Virus record (IMG/VR): IMGVR_UViG_3300042883_001898
Location: 1 to 35,016 of that record
Origin: a virus
Direction: 5' to 3' (one strand)
Length of the DNA: 35,016 nt
Shown here: piece after piece, positions 32,232 through 35,016 of the stretch
Position numbering within the stretch: position 1 is the stretch's first letter
How the letters are laid out: every line of letters starts with the position of its first letter
The notes under the pieces: model-generated
The model's database searches: none
What the model was told of the DNA's origin: nothing
The model's input: the letters and a program-made list of their open reading frames with translations, nothing else
Position numbers and translations under genes: made by a program

Positions 32232-34532
32232 CTATGAATTAATATACAAACCGCCATCAACAACAGTATCCTGGGCGGTTAAAGGCGAATATGTTTCACA
32301 GTCTATCAGACTCGTCTGCGAAGCGGGTTCGACGGGAACACCGTTTAGATAGGTGCCTCCAATAATCAAACCAAATTCAAAATCGGGTACATAGTTCACC
32401 AAGGGCTCATCCAACATCCCCAGCTTTGTATCCTGAATCAAAGTTGGTTGGATATTAAATAATTTGCTCATCATCGTGAGCATCCGGTTCGCTGTATTGA
32501 CTTCAGTACCACTACGGTCCAATTCACCGTCAATACCACGACGGATGCTATCGGTCATCATCATGGTGACTAATTCTGTGTTGTAATTTGCAACTTGTTC
32601 TGGTTGGTTTCGCGATCCAGTAATTGAAGTACCCCCAACCCAGGGCATACCCTGCTGCATCATTGCAAGTCGTTCGGCTGCCTGCCTTAGCCTCTCATTC
32701 TCTTTTTCAAAATTACGATAAAAAACATCGAGCCCATTGCCAATTGGTTTATCACTCGGCTCTAAAATCCAAGAGCTGACAAAATCATGCTCTCTTAAAT
32801 TACTGACCGTTACATAGCCGCCGGTAACTTCGCTAAAAGGATAAACAACAACAAACGTATTTTTATCCGGTACGCTTGTAATCGTATAGCGACCCGACAA
32901 AGCATTTCCACTAGTGAAATCTAGCTGAATTTTAGTGTTTGCAATCAACCCGTGATCTGGTGCGGTGATTGTAATATTTGGACCCGACTGTGTATATGTG
33001 GCGGCAATGGCAATTGGTTCATTTCCTTCATCATGAACAACAGAAAACATTGACGCATAAATGTGTTTACACCAGCGGATTTGATAATAATAGAGATTTG
33101 GATATGAATACTCACTGGTGTCCTGATAATCAGGAAGCCCGTAAAAGTTATTGATTACAGAGTAACCAAGATCAGCAAAGCTACCGGGAATATCTCTCTC
33201 ATTACTTAAAGTATTGTCGTCATTTTGAGTCTGTCCAGGCTTTGTGGATGAGATAGTGGTAACCGGAAACCTTTGGCTGGTTTTATCTTTGTATAAGTTA
33301 AAGCCCTCGCGGCGCATAAAATCTTGGCAGGAACACTGCCACCGTAGTTCCGTGGTCAAAAAGCGGCCAACAATGAATCCGCGTTGAGCCGGAACTGTTG
33401 TTACGTATTTATTGTCAACAAGAATACTTCCGTAGCTATCTTCTTTTTGGAAAATAATCTCATTGGTTGTAACATCAACGCCAGTAACGGTATATCCTAC
33501 ATAATCGTCATACCGGAATCCAGGGATTAACCGGCTAAGAATTAAATTGCCGCTTGTAACACCGCTGTCAATAGTAGTAATTCTTAACTGCGTAGGACTA
33601 GTAACTGTCACATCGTATTGACCAGATGAGACTAGCCCACTGGTAACGGCAATAAATATTCGATTTCCAGTGGATAAACCGTGGGGGGATGTGCAATTAA
33701 TTGTTACGAGAGAGCCCGTCCTGGTATACGTAGAGAAGATTCCAGGATCTTTCTCGACCACACGATCAATTAAACGCTCACCAGCAAAAAACCTGACTGG
33801 TACAGGAATAGAACGCAGCCGAACACGAGACGTTGTCCAACGTGGGTCAGAAAAAGATGTGGTCAAATAGTAAAGCAAATTACCACTTGTCGTAAGGGGA
33901 CTACCCGCTGTTACCGTAAAAGTATTCTGAGTTGTAGAGACAACGGTTAGAGTTGCATCAACACTTGCTCCGGTGAGTACATCTAAATAAACACTTTCAC
34001 CAATCAACAAATTGTGATCCGGGGACGAAACTGTCAAAGTAGTACCGGATTGAGAATATGTTGCTGTAACTGGATCTGCTAAATAGCGAACAGCAAGAAT
34101 AGGTAAGCCGAAATTGTAAAAATTAAAAGCATTTGCATCCCGCATCCCAACAACCTGCTCATTGATCTCTTTATCTGTTGTTGGGAACGTGAAAACACGG
34201 CCAGGGATAAACACGCCTGGGAACTGCTGGAAAGCGCAGTACATGCGGAAATCGCCCCGTCGGCGTCGTTCGTTCGCGAAGGACCCCAGAACACTCTGAG
34301 TGATGGTATACAGCTCATATCCGCGACGCCAACGCGTCCACAAGGAATCGTAATCGTAGAAACGAACACGACTCTTTAAATCTTTATTTTGCGGTAAAAA
34401 ATTAAATTTCTGTGTTTCTTTTGCGTAATCTTCTACAGCTCGAAACTGATTTGGATCCTCAAAATTACCAAATGTCTTGCCACTAAAAGTTTTTTTCGAC
34501 GGGGGATCAAATCCACCAGCGGCGAATGGCAT
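32232..34532 (-). CDS. 766-aa virion protein with SWIM-like motif and inserted beta modules
   Basis: A large structural protein without a recognised enzyme core. Three copies of a ~65-residue beta module are inserted: residues about 156-222 (TATYSQSGTTLTVSSPDHNL), 267-332 (YTRTGSLVTINCTSPHGLST) and about 511-575 (ATYTQSGPNITITAPDHGLI). Between modules 2 and 3 the protein shows C400-x-C402 (RWQCSCQDFMRREG) and C488-x-H490 (RWCKHIYASMF), the CxC...CxH pattern of a SWIM zinc finger but with 85 residues between pairs. The end is helical (FEKENERLRQAAERLAMMQQ). Its place at the head of the fibre block suggests a tail or baseplate protein that may need zinc. A module of the same kind occurs in the next partial gene. 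Confidence 0.8.
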   Translation of the reverse strand: MPFAAGGFDPPSKKTFSGKTFGNFEDPNQFRAVEDYAKETQKFNFLPQNKDLKSRVRFYDYDSLWTRWRRGYELYTITQSVLGSFANERRRRGDFRMYCAFQQFPGVFIPGRVFTFPTTDKEINEQVVGMRDANAFNFYNFGLPILAVRYLADPVTATYSQSGTTLTVSSPDHNLLIGESVYLDVLTGASVDATLTVVSTTQNTFTVTAGSPLTTSGNLLYYLTTSFSDPRWTTSRVRLRSIPVPVRFFAGERLIDRVVEKDPGIFSTYTRTGSLVTINCTSPHGLSTGNRIFIAVTSGLVSSGQYDVTVTSPTQLRITTIDSGVTSGNLILSRLIPGFRYDDYVGYTVTGVDVTTNEIIFQKEDSYGSILVDNKYVTTVPAQRGFIVGRFLTTELRWQCSCQDFMRREGFNLYKDKTSQRFPVTTISSTKPGQTQNDDNTLSNERDIPGSFADLGYSVINNFYGLPDYQDTSEYSYPNLYYYQIRWCKHIYASMFSVVHDEGNEPIAIAATYTQSGPNITITAPDHGLIANTKIQLDFTSGNALSGRYTITSVPDKNTFVVVYPFSEVTGGYVTVSNLREHDFVSSWILEPSDKPIGNGLDVFYRNFEKENERLRQAAERLAMMQQGMPWVGGTSITGSRNQPEQVANYNTELVTMMMTDSIRRGIDGELDRSGTEVNTANRMLTMMSKLFNIQPTLIQDTKLGMLDEPLVNYVPDFEFGLIIGGTYLNGVPVEPASQTSLIDCETYSPLTAQDTVVDGGLYINS

Positions 34533-34539
34533 GACTACA

Positions 34540-35016
34540 TCAATAGAATCCGGCTTGAACGCCGATGTAAAAACCGTTGGTCAGAGACGTTGCCCCACTT
34601 GCGGCAACATACAGAGCCTGCCCCCGCTGGAGGATCAAACCACGAGTTTTAGGGGATGTCGTACTGTTGGTACTAGTAAAGTTGGCGCCAGCTTGAACGA
34701 CGGGATGGTTGATCAAGGGCAAAACATTATTGAGGGTCAAACTGTAAGTTTGGTTTTCGTAAACAGCCGGAATACTGGAAACAAACAGGGGGAAAAATTG
34801 GTTGGTATTGGTGATCGTTCCGGTATTTACCAGGTAGAAACAAAAGTCCAAGGGGAGACGGCAGCTGACGTTACCCGTAATAGGGCCAGAAATGCTAGGA
34901 ATGGTGCCCGTGAAAGTTGTTGGCGTGACAGCCGTTACCGTAACAGCCTGGTCAATTGGAGTAGTGCCAGAGCTATAGGAAGTGAAGTCAAGCCAGACTT
35001 TTTGACCAACTTGAAC
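34540..35016 (-). CDS. Virion protein, 5' part outside window
   Basis: The frame is open to the window edge, so the N-terminus is missing; 158 residues remain. The visible part starts VQVGQKVWLDFTSYSSGTTP and AVTVTAVTPTTFTGTIPSIS, one copy of the beta module also found three times in the 766-aa protein. It ends with a Thr/Asn/Val-rich beta domain (FTSTNSTTSPKTRGLILQRG, QALYVAASGATSLTNGFYIG). Probably a virion protein of the same tail assembly. Ends 7 nt before the 766-aa gene on the same strand. Confidence 0.82.
   Translation of the reverse strand, partial: VQVGQKVWLDFTSYSSGTTPIDQAVTVTAVTPTTFTGTIPSISGPITGNVSCRLPLDFCFYLVNTGTITNTNQFFPLFVSSIPAVYENQTYSLTLNNVLPLINHPVVQAGANFTSTNSTTSPKTRGLILQRGQALYVAASGATSLTNGFYIGVQAGFY

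Overview
The window is part of a tailed double-stranded DNA phage (Caudoviricetes) that very probably infects cyanobacteria. No single hallmark proves this. The case rests on the combination of two NblA-like phycobilisome-degradation adaptors, a viral SpeD (S-adenosylmethionine decarboxylase), a prolyl-4-hydroxylase-type 2OG-Fe(II) oxygenase, many tail-fibre modules, a GH24/C39 endolysin, phage tRNAs, HNH homing-type nucleases, and dense packing of very small genes. Terminase, portal, major capsid and DNA polymerase are not in this window, so I do not assign a genus.

Layout. 1-742 is the 3' part of a DUF5895-like gene, closed by a strong terminator, next to an NblA-like gene on the minus strand. 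1100-3190 is a plus-strand run of tiny genes: a 46-aa basic protein behind a good sigma70-type promoter, a frameshifted gene, an AbrB-like protein, two overlapping 54-57 aa genes and a winged-helix protein. speD follows on the minus strand. 3657-7281 is a DNA-metabolism block with a PD-(D/E)XK nuclease and an 862-aa prim-pol/D5 helicase, followed by a hairpin-rich spacer. 7489-10885 (minus) carries a 56-aa protein, a tail fibre with a G2/IMC-like C-terminus and three virion-like genes.

10935-17668 is mostly plus strand: a large nested inverted repeat (about 11195-11368), two nuclease-like genes (one HNH+AP2), a PPC-like beta-sandwich protein, an orphan Phd/YefM antitoxin, and a coupled operon ending in a Dam-like methyltransferase whose catalytic motif is degenerate and a DUF1599/Nmad1-like protein. 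16920-24360 is mostly minus strand: a lysozyme-like protein lacking the catalytic Glu, a second NblA-like gene, a Dps-like ferritin, a DUF6321-like gene, two HNH genes, and an active-looking bifunctional endolysin with a holin candidate. Two tRNAs (Leu-UAA and Pro-UGG) and the 2OG oxygenase lie on the plus strand here. 24380-35016 (minus) is the tail-fibre and virion region: a peptidase_S74 fibre, a carbohydrate-binding fibre, a tropism-determinant-type protein, a 686-aa repeat fibre, duplicated small fibre proteins and a 766-aa virion protein with a SWIM-like CxC...CxH pattern and inserted beta modules.

How it fits together. Plus-strand genes mostly serve takeover and DNA metabolism, while minus-strand genes mostly build the adsorption apparatus and lysis system. 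Host-modifying genes (NblA-like, SpeD, Dps-like, oxygenase) are scattered between them. Several real genes are only 46-59 codons long and were found by reading the sequence directly. Family assignments come from motif recognition, not database searches.
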